DNA of 64,000 nt from Epithemia pelagica (taxonomy: Eukaryota > Bacillariophyta > Bacillariophyceae > Surirellales > Surirellaceae): positions 2,418,001 to 2,482,000 of the forward strand of contig OX337231.1 of assembly GCA_946965045.2 (NCBI GenBank), written 5' to 3'. Below the pieces are notes generated by a model, which saw only the letters and a program-made list of their open reading frames with translations, was not told where the DNA came from and searched no databases. Shown piece after piece: positions 29,100 through 39,319 of this stretch (positions are counted from its first letter, which is position 1; every line of letters starts with the position of its first letter). The position numbers and the translations under genes were made by a program.

Positions 29100-30742
29100 T
29101 CACACTACTTGGGAGCGAAACCACGGCGATTGGACCAAGTCGGGGTGTTGCAGCATGTGCTGGTAAATATGCGTACACCACAAGGCTTCCACACGGTTCC
29201 ACCAGCAACCATCACGATCCGTTTTCGTATCATGGTGATTGTCCCAATTCGTGGGATCTACCGTCAACGAACTAGACGTCGTCGTCGTCATGGCTCGACG
29301 AGCTTGTTGACGGGCTCGTTCGAGCGTCTCCCAGGAACCCGTATCGGCAAATCGCATTGTTTCCACCGACACGACACAGGGTCTTGATGTTCTTCCACAC
29401 ACTCCTCCCACCACTACCAATCGATTCCCCCAAATCACCATACAACACGAAGATCGTGGTTCCGAAAGAGGAGGAAGGTTCCAGGACCACGAGGATGGTC
29501 GTAATGGTGATGATGATGAGGAGGAGGATGATAAAACTGTCGACGACAGGGTTGACGCCTGTTTGCCGTTCCAAGTATGCGGCAATGGAGGACGGACAAC
29601 TTCGACCGACGACAAGGACTGCAACCGAGCCGGTCGTCCTCCTTGTCCGGGACAAATCTCCAACCCTCCGGCCACCACCAGACAAGAAGAAGACGAGGAG
29701 GATCCCAGAGCTGCGACGCCATGCCGAATCCGTCCCGTGGACAATTTCCAATCCCTTCTCCGTTCCCATGTACCACATTTCAGGGCCTCCAAAAGCTGTA
29801 CCGATGGGTCGTCGATGGAGTTGCCGTTGCCGTAGTGTCACTCGTATTGTTTTGGGTTTTGTTGTCGTTGTCGGGATCATCAAAGGTGAAACAATCCATG
29901 GTATTCCATGCCTCGTCGGGTTGCGGCATTCTTCCCGTACTGGTACCTCCCACCACCACAATGTGAGTTCCTCCTCCCACAACAGCTGCTCCCAACCATT
30001 GTCGGGGCAGTGGCATGACCGGTCCCGCCGTTACCGTGACGGAAGCATGATGTGACCCCGTCACATGGACAAGATCGACTGTGTTTAAAATGTGGGTACT
30101 GTACGAGTCTCGGACACTGCCACCCAAGACAACAATCACCTCATTTCGAACCACAACCGCGGCAGCATCTCTCCGAATGGTACTCAAACGACCATCCAAA
30201 ATGGTCCACAATGATGATGATGATGATGATGATGATGAGGGGTTCTTGGTCACAGCTGGTTTGGTGGATGGTGACAATGGTGATGATGATGTGGTGGTCG
30301 TCGTGGACGAGACATGTTCCAGCAGAGTGGCAACCGACAGTCGGACGATTGTCGTATCTCGTTGGAAGGATACCCAGGTGTGATTGGCACATTTTCCTCC
30401 CACAACATAAATGAATCCATTGCAAACAACGGCACAATGATCGATTCGACCTCCTTGGGGAAGATTGGGTCCTACGGTCCATGTCTTGTCGTCATGCCAG
30501 ATCCAGACTCGTTCCGGGTGGTCCTTGCCGCCTCCCACGACCACCAAGGTAGAATCGTCCAGGGCCACCACACTGGCAGGAGACGCGACTTCTTGGGGTA
30601 GAGTAGGTAAGGTTTCGGAGGGACACGTTTGTTCGTTGGTCCACTCTGTGAGGGATTCAAAGGCAAGGTTGGATTTGTGCGATTGCTCCATTCTATGTTT
30701 CATGACATTGTCTGCAACAGTGGTCTCGTCTGGACTCGTCAT
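29100..30742 (-). CDS. Kelch-repeat protein
   Basis: Best model is two pieces, 30742-29802 and 29754-29100, encoding 531 aa. Kelch blades are visible as SVVALDDSTLVVVGGG, HCAVVCNGFIYVVGG, AAVVVRNEVIVVLGG, AAVVGGGTHIVVVGG, then (second piece) HGVAALGSSSSSSCLVVAGG and MVIWGNRLVVVGG. This gives six blades, enough for a beta-propeller. The frame changes near 29790. A 47-nt GT...AG segment (29755-29801) restores it as THR-DWKLSTGRIRHG, but it is shorter than other introns here and lacks a pyrimidine tract, so a sequence error or mutation is an alternative. Ser/Thr runs from codon repeats (tga/tca at 30212-30240) interrupt the blades. Role and partner are unknown. Confidence 0.65.
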
Positions 30743-31046
30743 GTTTTCTGGAAGTTCTTCCCTCTATACAACGCTCATGTGTGGATGATCGATTCAAGCT
30801 TCCTTTGGGGGATGATGGCATCTTCACAGAATAGTCATGGTCGGTCTCGGATTCTGATTCGGATGCATGTCAAAAGTCTGATGTCTCCCGGCAGTCGCAC
30901 AGATGTCTCGGATTTGTATGCAAACCACAAAATTCTATCAGGGCTATCTGTACTCCTAACAGATATACGACCATAGGCACTTTTGTTTTCAGATTTCAGA
31001 TTTCTAAAGCAGTAACAAACGGCCCTCCTCCTCTCTCCTCCTCTAT
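30743..31046. other. Intergenic region
   Basis: 5' flank of the kelch gene up to the helicase fragment. No gene seen. Confidence 0.4.
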
Positions 31047-31375
31047 ACAAAATCGTGTTTCTTCAATGTTGCTCTTGACCATGATATCCCTCTTGTTCCG
31101 TTTGTTCCGTTTGTAGCGCGATTCCTTCTTGCTGCGCTTCCTTCTAGGATTAACTATTATTAGGTAGGTACTTGTGGATCGAGCAGAGTATTCCGGTCGT
31201 CCTGGATCGTCGTCATCGTATTGTACACGAATCAAAGGGATCCAAAGGTTTGCCCAACAATTGCCGTGCATTGGGCCATTGCCAATTGTTATCCAAAGGG
31301 GTAAAGACGGTACTGGTTCCACACGTTGTCCGGCAATGGCTGTTCGTCCCATACACGACGAATGCACGGCCTTTT
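31047..31375 (-). pseudogene. Fragment of DEAD-box helicase 3' end (copy of 36915-37210)
   Basis: Same-strand copy of the last roughly 100 codons plus stop region of the helicase gene 5.9 kb to the right. Shared landmarks are cttgaccatgatatccctct, acgaatcaaagggatccaa and gacggtactggttccac. The fragment has several indels, for example a doubled ttccgtttg and an extra stretch near 31150-31175 with taggtaggta, which break the frame. It starts abruptly in the region encoding motif VI, so it cannot be functional. Confidence 0.85.
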
Positions 31376-31734
31376 CGGATTTTTTCTTTCCCGAATGACA
31401 TTCTAGTTTGGATATCCCGCTTTGACTTGAATGATGATTGTTTGTTTTCTACAATGAAATTCTAGTTTTACTTGTCGGGGATCCCTTCTTTGACTTGTGT
31501 AGTATCCGTTGGAACACCAAATGAGCTTTCGTGCGTGTCTCTATCTGTCTCCTCTCTGAGCGGCCACTCCTTTGGTTCCCCGCGCGCTCTCTGGGGGATG
31601 CCTCACCACCATTTCGGTAGAAGAAGTTGTGGCCTCTACGACGTTTCTACCTAGTCACGAATACTTGTTCCAGAGTACCACTCCTCGGCATCCCCACCAC
31701 CCCCGTATCTATCGAGTCGTCTCCACCTACCTCT
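31376..31734. other. Intergenic region
   Basis: About 360 bp between the helicase fragment and the oxygenase stop codon. Contains ctacctag and ctaggagg strings of the dispersed motif type. No gene seen. Confidence 0.4.
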
Positions 31735-32754
31735 CTAGGAGGAGGCGGCAACGACCGTGTCGCGCACGACATCATCTTGCGATTTGCGGTTCGTGACACG
31801 AATTTCTTCTTCTTCGAGAATCCAGTCCTCCTGGGAGAGGGTCCCTTCGCGGTGACGCCACTTGCGAGCCATGTTGCCGCGCAGCTGTCCCACACAAATG
31901 CCACCCAAGTACTGACGCGGTTCCGCATCCCGTACGACGGGTTCCAAGGCCGTGTCGGCCTGTTTGGGCGCACAAAAGAGAATGGACGAGAAGCGACTGG
32001 TATCGTGCGTCACGCGATGCAGGGCGGCGGGAATGCGAGCATTGGACCGAATCTGCGTACACCAACCAAAGAGCAACAGGGCACTGTTGGGGTGGGTCGG
32101 AGGAACCACGTCCATCCACTGCGGGTTGTCGTCGTTGGGACGACGGACTTGCAAACCCGGGGAGGTGCGAAAAATGAGGGTAAAGGTTCCAAAGTCCCGG
32201 TGTTCTCCGCAGCGGGGCGGGGCGGCGGCAGCAGCCGCCGAGTGGTGGGAGCGTTGCTGGTAATAGTCGACCATGCGGTAGTTAAAGGCATAATCCTGGA
32301 GCACGTCCTCGCTGCCCGTCGCTTGCGCCACGGCCTGGAGAATCTTGACTCCGACCGTTTCTTGCAGCGTCTTCCAAAAGTCCAGGTTCTGGGCCAGAGA
32401 CTGCGTGAGAACCGCATACAACTCGGGATCGGCCTGTTGAATGGCCTCGAGACGTTCGGGAGAGAGATCCAAGACTCGTTTCAAGTCCACAGTGGGTCCA
32501 CCATGGCCCGCCGCAAAGGAATCCTTGTAGACCAGGTTCTTGGGGTACGCTTGATTGATCCGCTCCGGGTACGACGACGAGTGCATTGTTCCTGCTTGTT
32601 GCGAGAGAAAATCAAAGGCCGAGGCGAGCTCGGCAAGGTCGGGAGCTTGAGGAAGATCCTGGACCAGGAGGATGCCATCCTTGGCAGTTTCAATGGCCTC
32701 GGCGAGTGTCGAGAGGGACGAACGGAACGAAACGCAAGGGGGTGAGAGCTTCAT
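31735..32754 (-). CDS. 2-oxoglutarate/Fe(II)-dependent dioxygenase, isopenicillin-N-synthase-like
   Basis: Encodes 339 aa, single exon. The N-terminal DIOX_N-type region (residues 15-120) has GILLVQDLP and FDFLSQQAG. The double-stranded beta-helix follows with GEHRDFGTFTLIF near residue 182, giving the iron-binding His and Asp. LHRVTHDTSRFSSILFCAP near 245 gives the distal His and the 2-oxoglutarate-binding Arg. Ligand spacing and length match plant and fungal IPNS-type oxygenases such as gibberellin or flavonoid oxidases. The substrate is unknown. An Ala run (SAAAAAAPP) sits just before the HxD motif. Confidence 0.85.
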   Translation of the reverse strand: MKLSPPCVSFRSSLSTLAEAIETAKDGILLVQDLPQAPDLAELASAFDFLSQQAGTMHSSSYPERINQAYPKNLVYKDSFAAGHGGPTVDLKRVLDLSPERLEAIQQADPELYAVLTQSLAQNLDFWKTLQETVGVKILQAVAQATGSEDVLQDYAFNYRMVDYYQQRSHHSAAAAAAPPRCGEHRDFGTFTLIFRTSPGLQVRRPNDDNPQWMDVVPPTHPNSALLLFGWCTQIRSNARIPAALHRVTHDTSRFSSILFCAPKQADTALEPVVRDAEPRQYLGGICVGQLRGNMARKWRHREGTLSQEDWILEEEEIRVTNRKSQDDVVRDTVVAASS

Positions 32755-33469
32755 GGTGGTGGTGACGGTACTACTACGGGAGTGAGGAACTGCAAAGTTC
32801 TGAAAAGTGAGAGTTCTTTTTGGTGGAGGGCAAAGACATGATCCGCATTGCTTGGATCTTGTGTGGTGTCATTTTTTTGGGTTCTTCGGATACGAAAAGA
32901 TCTCGGAGTGTGTCTGACCGCCAACCTAAACCTAACCTCTCCCGTGGGAAAACTGCCTACGGTAGGTATCCTCCCACCGTTCCTCTATCACAAAACCAAG
33001 AACCAAGTGGGAATATAGGATCCTACATGAGTTTGTCAAAGGATAATAATAATGGACCAAACATGAAGGGAACCCGCCAATCCTCCAAGGTAGAAACAAA
33101 GCTAAGAGTGAAAACCTCTTCGAATATCATCCGAACAACGTTGCTTAAGCAACTTGCTGTAGAGGACAGACATCAACTATACAAAAACAATACAGCGAGC
33201 CCATTGGTATTGCTTATATGGTATGGAGCCATTTCATTGGAGATGCACATCCTGTGATCCCATCCTGTTTCTCCATGGAATGGGCATTCAACAATATGTG
33301 TTGTGTGTGTATGTACAACATGCACCGCGATCGGAAGCAATCCTAGGAATCTACGGGTCCCACACACAAGACCGTTGGACTCATTCACCACCACAAATAC
33401 TACACAACAAAAACACCATTCCCCAAACACAATCCACTCCATCAAACAATGGTGTCCCATCGTTCCCAC
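32755..33469. other. Intergenic region, weak ORF only
   Basis: About 715 bp. An ORF at 32820-33257 on the plus strand starts with a hydrophobic segment (MIRIAWILCGVIFLG) but has no recognisable domain and odd composition. I do not call it a gene. No repeat or RNA seen. Confidence 0.4.
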
Positions 33470-34204
33470 TCAGATTCGAGCTACAGGATCAATCTTCATG
33501 GAATCCGGTGCGATTTTCAAGTGCTGCATGATAAGATCCTGCCAGACAAAAGAGGGGAGTAGTATCGGTGTGAGTTGGCCGTTCGACGACACAGGATGAT
33601 TTCACACGCCAAATATAAATTCTCGTTGGCAGAATAAAAAAGCCTCTCAATGACTTTTATACGTACCAGTTTGGCGTCGAGTTTGTCCAGACGCTGCAGA
33701 GTCTCCTCGGAGCGAAGAATTTGTGCCGTGTCCCCTCGTGCCCGCATTCGCGTTTTGAGTTCCGTCACAATTTCGTCCACACGAGCTTCGTCGCAGCCAC
33801 ATCCCGGCTGAATTTCCCCCAACCCCGAATTGGCCGACACGCAACAACAACAGTTGCCCTTGGAGACACTGCCCAATTCACCGTAGGGCCGCTTTTCCAC
33901 ATGCGTCCCACAAATGGACCTGAAAACAAAAAAGACCACCACCACCAAGTCACGACGACACAAGCAAGAAAAAGAGGAATATGAGAGATTAGACGTCGTG
34001 AAACCCTTGGGCCACGCCATATTACCGCTTTTGCACACACACTCACACATCGGTTTTGGTGACTTCTTCCTGTTCCAGCAACAGAACCGTCTTGAACGGA
34101 CAGGCCCCAAAATGGCATGGGAGGAATGCCAGCCAGTAGCAAAAGTCTACGCTCGCATCAATCTCCTTATCTTCAAAGTCTTGTTGTTGTTCCACAGCGC
34201 CCAT
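33470..34204 (-). CDS. Small conserved-type Cys-rich protein, function unknown (three exons)
   Basis: Exons (minus): 34204-34047, 33919-33667 and 33538-33470. The introns are 127 and 128 nt with GTGAGT and GTACGT donors and pyrimidine-rich acceptors. They encode 159 aa: MGAVEQQQDFEDKEIDASVD, then an aromatic/Cys segment (WLAFLPCHFG). Next come CGTHVEKRPYGELGSV, a run of four Cys (GNCCCC) and PGCGCDEARVDEIV. A helical RMRARGDTAQILRSEETL region and DLIMQHLKIAP end it. The Cys clusters suggest metal binding or palmitoylation. The charged helix would follow. I have the impression that proteins of this type occur in other protists but know no function. It is divergent from the M3 peptidase gene (starts 306 bp apart). 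Confidence 0.7.
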
Positions 34205-34510
34205 CTTGCACAACCGGTGTATAGAGATTATTAGAGATTCAGGGCCAACTCTTTTGTGAGAGTGTGGTGAATCCGACAGGATGCGCAAAAGGATTCGGAT
34301 TGCGATCAAAGCGGACGCTACCGCGACTGCACGGGCCGCGCGGGATTGAGCCCCCAGTCCCCCAGAAGTACTTTCTTTCCCAGTCAGATTGCGATCTTTC
34401 AGTCGTGGACCTGAACCGTTGCGAGAGGAGCGGAGTAGCCCCAGCAAAAAGCGCGCGAGAGGATTCGACAAAAGATCCAAAGATTCCAAAAAGATCTTCT
34501 AGTTGAAACC
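34205..34510. other. Divergent promoter region
   Basis: 306 bp between divergent start codons, locally GC-rich (about 34320-34350). No TATA box or RNA gene recognised. Confidence 0.4.
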
Positions 34511-36444
34511 ATGCCGCCGCCTACGCCTACAACAACAGGTCCGGAACCACTCCCTCGTTGGGACTTGATGAGTGCACAGTTTGGCTTTGCGTCTCCGTTG
34601 GACCCTGCCATTGACCGGCACATGGAGGAAACCAAGAAACGGGCCATTTGCTTTCAGGAAACCTACCAAAACAAATTGTTGTTGTTGCCGCACGACGACG
34701 ACGACGACGACAACGCAGAAACAGAAAGCACGTGTAATTTGTTCGAGGCACTGGTCGAATTTGAACAAATTGCCATTCGTCGGAGGTTGGTGTCGAGTTT
34801 TCTCAGTCTTTCGTACGATGTGGCCTTGGACAATGACACGCTCCAAAAGCGCAAGGGCCAGGTGAAGCAGTTCCAGAGCCAAGTGCAGGCCGACCATCTC
34901 GAATGGTTTGAGCTGGATGTGGCCCGCCTGTCGCCCGAGAGGCTCCATCAACAGTTGGAGCGCCATGCCGAGTTGAAGCAGCGCTATCAGGCCTATTTGG
35001 ACGAGTTGCGGCGGGAACGGCCGCATCATTTGGAACCGGCCGTCGAACGTGCCCTCACTCTTCGTCAGCCCTATTCCGGCACTCGACCGCTGGCGTCCTT
35101 TTTGGACAAGGAACTTTGCTTGCTACGCTTTACTATCCAAGGAGAAACCGATTCGTCCCTTACCTTGGAATCGTTGCTGAGTCGGCTCTCGTCGTCCAAG
35201 TGCGAGCCACGTGTCTTCAGACACTCAACAATGGCCTCGGCGGAACGGTCTCTCGCGTCGCCGCACTTTCACTCAGCAGTGTGACGGGATCGTGGTGGAT
35301 TGAGAATCAGGAACGATCCTATACGAGTCTTCGCAGTCGTCGCAACTTGGAAAACAATTGTCCCGACGCGGTGGTGGACACCTTGTTACAGGCGGTACGA
35401 ACGGCCGCCGTCCCGCTGGGCAAGCGATACTACCAACTCAAGAAGCAAATCCTCCAGAAATCACAAGGACTGGACACCTTTCGTTGGAGTGATCGCAACG
35501 CTCCCATTGATATCATGGCAACGACCGACCACAACAACAACAACAACAAGATTTCCTGGCCACAAGCCGTGAAAATCGTCGAACGCGGCTATCGCAAGTT
35601 CAGTCCTCAAATGGCAGATCTCTTTTTGGACATGGTCCACGAAAAGCGCATTCATGCTCCGGTGGTCGACCACAAGAGAGGTGGTGCGTACTGTCATGCC
35701 GTGGTTCCAGGAGTGGGACCCTTTCTGCTCCTCAACTTTGATGGTACCAAGGAGGATGTGGCCACACTGGCCCACGAAAGCGGGCACGGCTGCCACGATA
35801 TTCTCGCGGCTCGGCGGCAAGGATATTTGCAGTGTGATCCACCCTTGACGCTTGCCGAGACGGCGTCGATTTTTGGTGAAATGATGGTATTCCGTGATTT
35901 GCTGGCCCTCGCCACGAGCCCCGAGGAGAAACTCACGCTTCTCATGGCCAAGACGGACGACGTCATCAACTCGGTGATTCGGCAGTGTTCCCTGGATCGA
36001 TTTGAGGAACTGGCGCACACGGCTCGGGCCGACGGCGAATTGAGTGCTGAGGAACTCGATTCATTTTGGCTGCAAGCAGTCCAAGAATATTACGGCAAGG
36101 TGGGGGAGGATTCTCCCTTTGTCAGCTACGATAACCTGGTCCATTTGTGGAGCTACATTACACACTTTCACCACGTCCCATTCTACGTTTACTCGTACGC
36201 CTTTGCCGACTTGGTCGTGGGTACCCTGTACCACAGCTTTCAGACGAATCCAGAGGGATTCGAGGACCGGTTACTGACGTTGTTGTCGTCGGGCGGCACG
36301 CTCGACTTGGCAACGGCACTCCAACCGTTTGGCTTGGATCCGACCGATCCCAAGTTCTGGGAAGAAGCGATTCAAGCGCATCTTGGTGGGCTCGTCCAAG
36401 AGGCCGAAGCTCTTGCCGTCGAAATGGGGTTCGTGTCCGAATGA
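34511..36444 (+). CDS. M3-family metallopeptidase (oligoendopeptidase F-like), with a one-base frame break
   Basis: Two overlapping frames, 34511 to about 35200 and about 35201-36444, make one 644-residue protein if a single base is added at 35200/35201. The text then reads LSRLSSSK-VRATCLQTLNNG, the expected helix pattern of the family. The zinc site HESGH is in ATLAHESGHGCHDI (near residue 421) and the third ligand Glu in IFGEMMVF (near 456). The C-terminal region with HFHHVPFYVYSYAFADLVVG is typical of M3B peptidases. These cleave short peptides. No clear targeting signal: the N-terminus is Pro/Thr-rich. The break has no intron signals and no evident slippery site; an assembly error (one G lost from a gg) or a recent mutation is likely. 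Confidence 0.8.
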
Positions 36445-36914
36445 GAGATGCGGACGATTTGTCTTTCTGCAAAGACAAGAGGAATTGGGCGTTGCCCATG
36501 GAATTTTGTAGCTACAAGAAAGGCTACCAATCAAAGGTTGTGGCTACAAGCAACTTCGGCTGCCCATGGAAGAAGGTGGCGCGGTGGCCCACGGGAGAGC
36601 TGCCCCATAGAATATAGATAACGTTCGAAAAGCTAGATGCAATGCACGGAGCCCATCAGCATGAGTATCTACAAACCTCCTTACTCCTCCTTCTGATGCT
36701 ATGTCCAGTTCGCAATCGTTGCTTTGACCGACTTGACGTGGACGAGAAGCGAAAAAGCCCAAAACAATATGGATATTGCTTGCAAAAGAGCAAAAGATAG
36801 ATACACATTCTCTTTCGAGAAATCTGACGGCAAAGTCTAAGAGGGCTCCGAAAATAGCAACCTATATACAGATCTCGGTGTAGGTCAATAGAAAGTGATC
36901 TAGTATCTTTGAGG
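36445..36914. other. Intergenic region between convergent genes
   Basis: 470 bp between the peptidase and helicase stop codons. No gene, repeat or RNA seen. Confidence 0.4.
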
Positions 36915-38843
36915 CTAAATCCAAAATCGCTTTTCTTCAATATTGCTCTTGACCATGATATCCCTCTCATTCCGTTTGTGGCGCGATCCCTTGCTGCGCT
37001 TCGTTCGAGGATGGGTGGTGGATCGAGCCGCGTGTTGGGGTCGTCCAGGATCGTCATTGTCCTTGTCATTGTCGCTCTGGTACGAATCAAAGGGATCCAA
37101 GGGTTTGCTTAACACTTGTCGTGCAATGGGCAATTGCCATCCAAAGGCAAAGACGGTACTGGTTCCACCTCGTCCGGCACGGGCGGTTCGTCCCACGCGA
37201 CGAATGTATTCGGCGGGATCCTTGGGAAAATCAAAAATGACGACATGATCCACGGGAGATGCATCAAAGTCGACCCCCCGCGCGGCTCGATCGGTACACA
37301 CCAACACATAGTCTGCCGTGTCGTCGTCTGAGTGTCCGGTGGAAAAGAGACGGAGATTGTCATTGCGGACTTCGGGTGTCAAGGCATTGTGATAGGGAAT
37401 GACTTCCAAGACTTGTCCCCGTCGATCGGATCGTTTCAAAAAATTTTCCACCTTGCGACAACTTTCGACTGTATTGCAAAAAATCAAGGTTCGTCGACAT
37501 CTGGTTTCTCTTAAGGCCTTGGATAAGTGATCGGCCTTGACCTCAAAACAATAATTGGCGTTGCGATTTTGACTGGGTGGGACCGACACATCCACCAATC
37601 GTTCTTGTACGATTGGTGCAACGCGATGCAAGCCCGGTCCTCGGGCTTGCACGACTCCGGGAAATTCCCGTTCAATGGTTTCCACAATGTCATTGGGTAG
37701 GGTGGCAGTGACAAAGACAAATTGGGTTTGATCGACCGGTGCGGCTGCTCCCACAGTCCGCAATTGAGGACCAAAGGTTTCATCCACCATCAACACATCT
37801 ACTTCGTCCAAGACAATGGCGGACAATTGACTCAAATCCAAACCGGCATTGCGGGTACGAAGAATGGTGGACAATCGACCCGGTGTCGAAATGAGAACAT
37901 CCACGGACGTTCGTTGCAACAATCGAATTTGATCGCGAATCGAAGTCGAGAATTTTCCCTGCGCTGTGACGACCATGGTCCGAAAGGGCACATGCATGGA
38001 TAATTTGTCACACACGGCCCGTGTTTGATCGGCCAGTTCTGCCGTTGGACTGAGAATGAGGATCCGAGGCGTCCCGGCCGGAGCTCGTTGGATACGGATC
38101 CCACCATCCTCTGTAGAAGACGACGACGACGAAAATTGGAGCGCCCGCATCAATAAGGGAATGAGATAGGCCAATGTTTTGCCACTGCCGGTTTGATCGG
38201 CGACAATGGAATGTTTGCCTTGCGAGAGAATGGGCCAGGCCAAACTCTGAATTTTGGATGGTCGTTGAATGCCTGCGCCTCGACATAGATTGACAAAGAG
38301 GAGGGAATCTGGAAATGCCTGACTTTGGACTTGTTGGAGTGATTTGCGACTAAAGAAATGGCTAATGGGAGTCGCCGTATCAACGCCCGGTTGTTCGGTT
38401 GTGGGTGAATGGAATAGTTGTTTTCTTGGAGAGGAGGATATTGTGGATGTTGAACGTTGCGGTTCAGACCTTCGGGATTGGTATGAAGCGGAAGGGTTGT
38501 TCCACATAAAATCGTCGTCGTGGTCGTCGAAATCACTGTCCCTCCAATCGTCGTCATCGTTGTCATATTCGTCGTCCTGACTGTCGTCGAATCGATTCGA
38601 TCGATTCGGGCGTCTTTGTGATGGTGTCCCTCGTCGAGCCCAACAAGAGGATGGTGATGAATATCGTGTCACAGAATACGACGACGGTCTTGGACCAATC
38701 GTAGGGTGGAATCCAAAACACAACACCAACGTGCCAGTGTTGGGAGAGACAGCCATCCACAACAGGGCGACTCCAACGAACCATCGCATTCGACTCTGGT
38801 AGCCCTCCAGTTGACCAGATTTTGTGAACGTTTCCGCAACCAT
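36915..38843 (-). CDS. DEAD-box RNA helicase, probably plastid-targeted
   Basis: Encodes 642 aa from the ATG at 38843; an internal ATG at 38789 ([15 protein letters not shown]) is an alternative. That hydrophobic stretch followed by VLCFGFHP resembles a signal peptide with an AFAP-like site. Motifs: Q motif [14 protein letters not shown], motif [10 protein letters not shown] near residue 213, Ib STPGRL, motif II LDEVDVL (DEVD, not DEAD) near 344, [21 protein letters not shown] and [16 protein letters not shown]. The N-terminal spacer is Asp/Ser-rich and the C-tail basic ([16 protein letters not shown]). Such enzymes act in rRNA processing and ribosome assembly; plastid location is inference. 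The 3' part was duplicated at 31047-31375. Confidence 0.85.
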   Translation of the reverse strand: MVAETFTKSGQLEGYQSRMRWFVGVALLWMAVSPNTGTLVLCFGFHPTIGPRPSSYSVTRYSSPSSCWARRGTPSQRRPNRSNRFDDSQDDEYDNDDDDWRDSDFDDHDDDFMWNNPSASYQSRRSEPQRSTSTISSSPRKQLFHSPTTEQPGVDTATPISHFFSRKSLQQVQSQAFPDSLLFVNLCRGAGIQRPSKIQSLAWPILSQGKHSIVADQTGSGKTLAYLIPLLMRALQFSSSSSSTEDGGIRIQRAPAGTPRILILSPTAELADQTRAVCDKLSMHVPFRTMVVTAQGKFSTSIRDQIRLLQRTSVDVLISTPGRLSTILRTRNAGLDLSQLSAIVLDEVDVLMVDETFGPQLRTVGAAAPVDQTQFVFVTATLPNDIVETIEREFPGVVQARGPGLHRVAPIVQERLVDVSVPPSQNRNANYCFEVKADHLSKALRETRCRRTLIFCNTVESCRKVENFLKRSDRRGQVLEVIPYHNALTPEVRNDNLRLFSTGHSDDDTADYVLVCTDRAARGVDFDASPVDHVVIFDFPKDPAEYIRRVGRTARAGRGGTSTVFAFGWQLPIARQVLSKPLDPFDSYQSDNDKDNDDPGRPQHAARSTTHPRTKRSKGSRHKRNERDIMVKSNIEEKRFWI

Positions 38844-39319
38844 GGTGTATTGATCTTCTTCTCGTAGTAACAGTCTTGTGGTCTCGTTCGAACAACAAGG
38901 ATGACTCCAAGGAACAACACACAAAAAGAAAACAAAAATTTGCACATCGTTTGATGGTTCCGAACGGTCCCCTCAAAACGGGCTGCAGGACAGACGGAAA
39001 GAGATCATCTGGCCGTCGTCGGAAAAGTTCTCCATCTGGCCTTTGTCGAATTGGTCGCGGAAACCTCTTTCACGTTTGCTGCACAAAGAAGGCCATTTCT
39101 TGCAGCAACAATGGTTGGAGGTCGGGACGAGTATCGGGATTCGGGAGATACGTACAAATTGACGAGGAATCTCAAGTAAAACCCCGTTCCTTGGTCGAAC
39201 CAACCATCAGAGTCCAGTACGTACCTAATAATCACTACAAAGAGAACAGGTGATTGTTGGGAGACCCAATAATTTTCGTTCCCAAGATCGTGCTGTGTGC
39301 ACAGTTTTTCTGCGCTCTC
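38844..39319. other. Divergent promoter region
   Basis: 476 bp between the helicase and TFIIB-type start codons. The ORF extensions on both sides lack ATG starts of good context. No distinct element seen. Confidence 0.4.

Noticed and set aside
30205-30245. gatgat repeat as a CRISPR-like or satellite array
   Set aside because: A simple trinucleotide run encoding Ser inside the kelch gene; no spacers.
32820-33257. 145-codon plus-strand ORF with hydrophobic start
   Set aside because: No domain, weak start context and composition like spacer DNA.
34264-34400. GC-rich stretch considered as a tRNA or other RNA gene
   Set aside because: No cloverleaf, no T-loop GGTTCRANYC box and no terminator; it is the divergent promoter of two genes.
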